In this document: in pieces, positions 57,134-58,614 of the stretch | How positions within the stretch are numbered: the first letter of the stretch is position 1 | How the letters are laid out: every line of letters begins with the position of its first letter | Source: Brachybacterium timonense | Lineage (GTDB): Bacteria > Actinomycetota > Actinomycetes > Actinomycetales > Dermabacteraceae | Direction: 5' to 3' | Length of the DNA: 58,614 nt | NCBI RefSeq assembly: GCF_900258505.1 | Contig: NZ_LT984895.1 | Span: 2,331,106 to 2,389,719 of the forward strand | Notes under the pieces: generated by a model | Told to the model about the DNA's origin: nothing | Database searches by the model: none | Seen by the model: only the letters and a program-made list of their open reading frames with translations | Made by a program: the position numbers and the translations under genes

Positions 57134-57142
57134 TTCCCTTGA
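57126..57142 (+). repeat. IS256-end-like sequence upstream of the iron operon
   Basis: GGGGTCAATTCCCTTGA matches the left end of the IS at 49079-49095 in 15 of 17 positions (GGGGTCAAGTCCCTTGT). The match does not extend further inward. It may be a solo remnant of a second IS256-type element, or a chance match. Confidence 0.4.
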
Positions 57143-57187
57143 GCTAGACGTTGAGCCTACGCAGAGACGCAGCTCGAGGGGTTTCTC

Positions 57188-58613
57188 GGCTCTTCACGAA
57201 CGAGGGTGTAGGTGGGGTCTGAAGCCTCCGGCTTCGAGCAGGCTGCGCGCGACGTAGTTCGTGAGGTTCCTGAAGCCGAGCGCGGAGCCGCGGAGGTGTT
57301 CGAGTCGGCCGTTGATCGCCTCTGTTGGCCCGTTCGATGTGCCGGGGCGATCGAAGAACGCGAGGATGTCGGTGGCGCGCTGGCCCATGGTGCGGCCGAG
57401 CCGGCGGATCTCTACGAGCGCGGCGGGGACGCCGGTGGTGATCGCATCGATCGCGGCGTGCATCATCTGTTTGGCCTTCTTCTTGTCGGGTTCCCGGTAG
57501 GCGGCGACGATGCGCTGGTAGATACCCCAGGTCGCTTCGACTTCGACGTGCTCTTCGATCGCGAACACAGCCTCCAGGCGGGCGGTCTGTTTCTCGGTGA
57601 GCAGGTCCGCGCCGGTGTGCAGGGTGCGGCGCGCTTTGTAGAGCGGGTCACCGGCGCGGCCGCGATGCCCGACCGTGTCCTGCTGCACTCGGCGTCGGCA
57701 CTGGTCCAACGTGTCGCCGGCGAGGCGGACAACGTGGAAGGGGTCCATGGCCGGGACGGGGTCGGGGAGTTCTTGGGCGGCGGCCGTCTTGAAGCATGCG
57801 ACCCCGTCCATCGCGACGACTTCGATGCGCTTGCTCCACTCGGGTGGGCGCGCCGCGAGCCATTGCTTGAACACCGCCTTCGAACGACCCTCGACCATGT
57901 CCAGCAGCCGCGCGGGGCCGGTCTTGTCGCGGGCCGGGGTGAGGTCGATGATCACGGTGACGTACGTGTCACCGAGGCGGGTGTGCCGCCAGACGTGCTC
58001 GTCGACGCCGATCGTGGTGACCCCGTCGAACCGACCAGGATCGTCGATGAGTCGACGCTTGCCCTCCGCGAGCACCGCAGTGTTCGCGGCGCTCCAGGAA
58101 ACCCCGAGACCCGCGGCGACACGGGTCACGGTGAGGTGGTCGATGACGATGCCCCGCAGCGCCCACTCCACGCCAAGGCGGGAGATCTTCGCTCGCGGCG
58201 CGGCGGCGCGAGTCATGTCCTGCCGCCACGTCCGTCGGCAATGCGCGCACCGGTAGCGGCGGACCCGGACCAGAAGCGTTGTCGGCCTATGCCCGAACGG
58301 CTCATGCGCGAGTCGACGCGTCACCGTGTCCCGCGACACGCCCTCCGCCCCGCACTTCCGACACCAGGGGTCCACCTCGACCGGCCGACACTCGATCATC
58401 GCCCGGTCCCGCTCGATCAGCTGGCCGACCGCTTCGAGTCCGAGTTCATCCAGGCGGCAGACCGTGGTCAGGTCAGGGGTCGCGAAAGTAGAGTGGAGCA
58501 CGTCGAGGTCTTTCGGGATGGCGAGCGTGAAGAACTTCCATCATCCGGGAGACCTCGACCCCTACCCGGCCACCCACGCGCTCACCCGACTACACCCTCG
58601 TTCGCGAAGAGCC
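57188..58613 (-). mobile_element. ISL3-family insertion sequence
   Basis: A 1426-base element with 24-base inverted repeats: left GGCTCTTCACGAACGAGGGT plus GTAG (57188-57211) and right end read inward GGCTCTTCGCGAACGAGGGT plus GTAG (58613-58590), one mismatch. The transposase fills it. The window stops one base after the right repeat, so the far flank and the target duplication cannot be checked. Confidence 0.9.
57194..58501 (-). CDS. ISL3-family transposase
   Basis: A 435-residue transposase. The N-terminal zinc ribbon has CRKCGAEG and CAHCRRTW. A helix-turn-helix region (about 118-150) is followed by a DDE catalytic domain with TIGVDEHVW, AMDGVACF and a late glutamate in SNGPTEAINGRLEHLRGSALGFRN. 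The frame is intact, so the element may be active. GTG 58501 is the start. The stop lies in the left inverted repeat. Confidence 0.92.
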   Translation of the reverse strand: MLHSTFATPDLTTVCRLDELGLEAVGQLIERDRAMIECRPVEVDPWCRKCGAEGVSRDTVTRRLAHEPFGHRPTTLLVRVRRYRCAHCRRTWRQDMTRAAAPRAKISRLGVEWALRGIVIDHLTVTRVAAGLGVSWSAANTAVLAEGKRRLIDDPGRFDGVTTIGVDEHVWRHTRLGDTYVTVIIDLTPARDKTGPARLLDMVEGRSKAVFKQWLAARPPEWSKRIEVVAMDGVACFKTAAAQELPDPVPAMDPFHVVRLAGDTLDQCRRRVQQDTVGHRGRAGDPLYKARRTLHTGADLLTEKQTARLEAVFAIEEHVEVEATWGIYQRIVAAYREPDKKKAKQMMHAAIDAITTGVPAALVEIRRLGRTMGQRATDILAFFDRPGTSNGPTEAINGRLEHLRGSALGFRNLTNYVARSLLEAGGFRPHLHPRS

Positions 58614-58614
58614 G

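Overview
The window is chromosomal DNA from a high-G+C actinobacterium. The evidence is a mycothiol-type formaldehyde dehydrogenase, an actinobacterial gene order (his - sseB - DUF1844 - infC-rpmI-rplT - trmH - pheST - argCJBDFRGH - tyrS - rrn), TANNNT -10 boxes with weak -35 boxes, several leaderless genes, and a DtxR/IdeR iron box. Gene content suggests Micrococcales, possibly Dermabacteraceae (Brachybacterium, Dermabacter, Helcobacillus), but I cannot prove the genus. The left end lies inside the 16S rRNA gene and the right end coincides with the end of an insertion sequence. The piece is therefore probably a draft contig broken at repeats.

Region 1 (1-15000, minus strand): 5' end of 16S rRNA with its leader and two promoters, tyrS, an eight-gene arginine operon (argC-J-B-D-F-R-G-H) with tightly overlapping genes and a leaderless promoter, then pheST. 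Region 2 (15000-19600, plus strand): mycothiol-linked formaldehyde detoxification pair (mscR plus metallo-hydrolase), a DUF222/HNH protein and a HIT protein. Region 3 (19600-24500, minus): a CopD-CtaG fusion, an rRNA/tRNA methyltransferase, and rplT-rpmI-infC, with infC apparently starting at AUC behind a hairpin-rich leader. Region 4 (24470-32200): a membrane-anchored DUF4352-like protein, DUF1844, an MFS transporter, and the histidine operon hisC-B-(unknown)-H-(53-aa membrane protein)-priA-sseB.

Region 5 (32200-45650): a sugar-use cassette lies between hisC and hisD. It holds a tRNA-binding-domain protein, an APC permease, a YhcH/EbgC-like protein, a GH2 beta-galactosidase, a divergent LacI repressor, an (alpha/alpha)6-type glycosidase, a sugar ABC importer and an EamA transporter. 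Near-identical palindromic operators lie at the lacZ promoter and at the eamA-ABC promoter with the same geometry, so one LacI protein probably controls both. hisD then has its own leaderless promoter.

Region 6 (47100-58614): a plastic, visibly lower-G+C zone. It holds a 5'-truncated MmeI-like methyltransferase, an IS256-family element with a frameshifted transposase, an iron-regulated four-gene operon (ECF S component, ATPase-ATPase-T fusion, two YbtP/Q- or IrtA/B-like ABC half-transporters) under a perfect DtxR box, and an ISL3-family element. This iron-uptake island bracketed by insertion sequences is the strongest candidate for an under-described system in the window.
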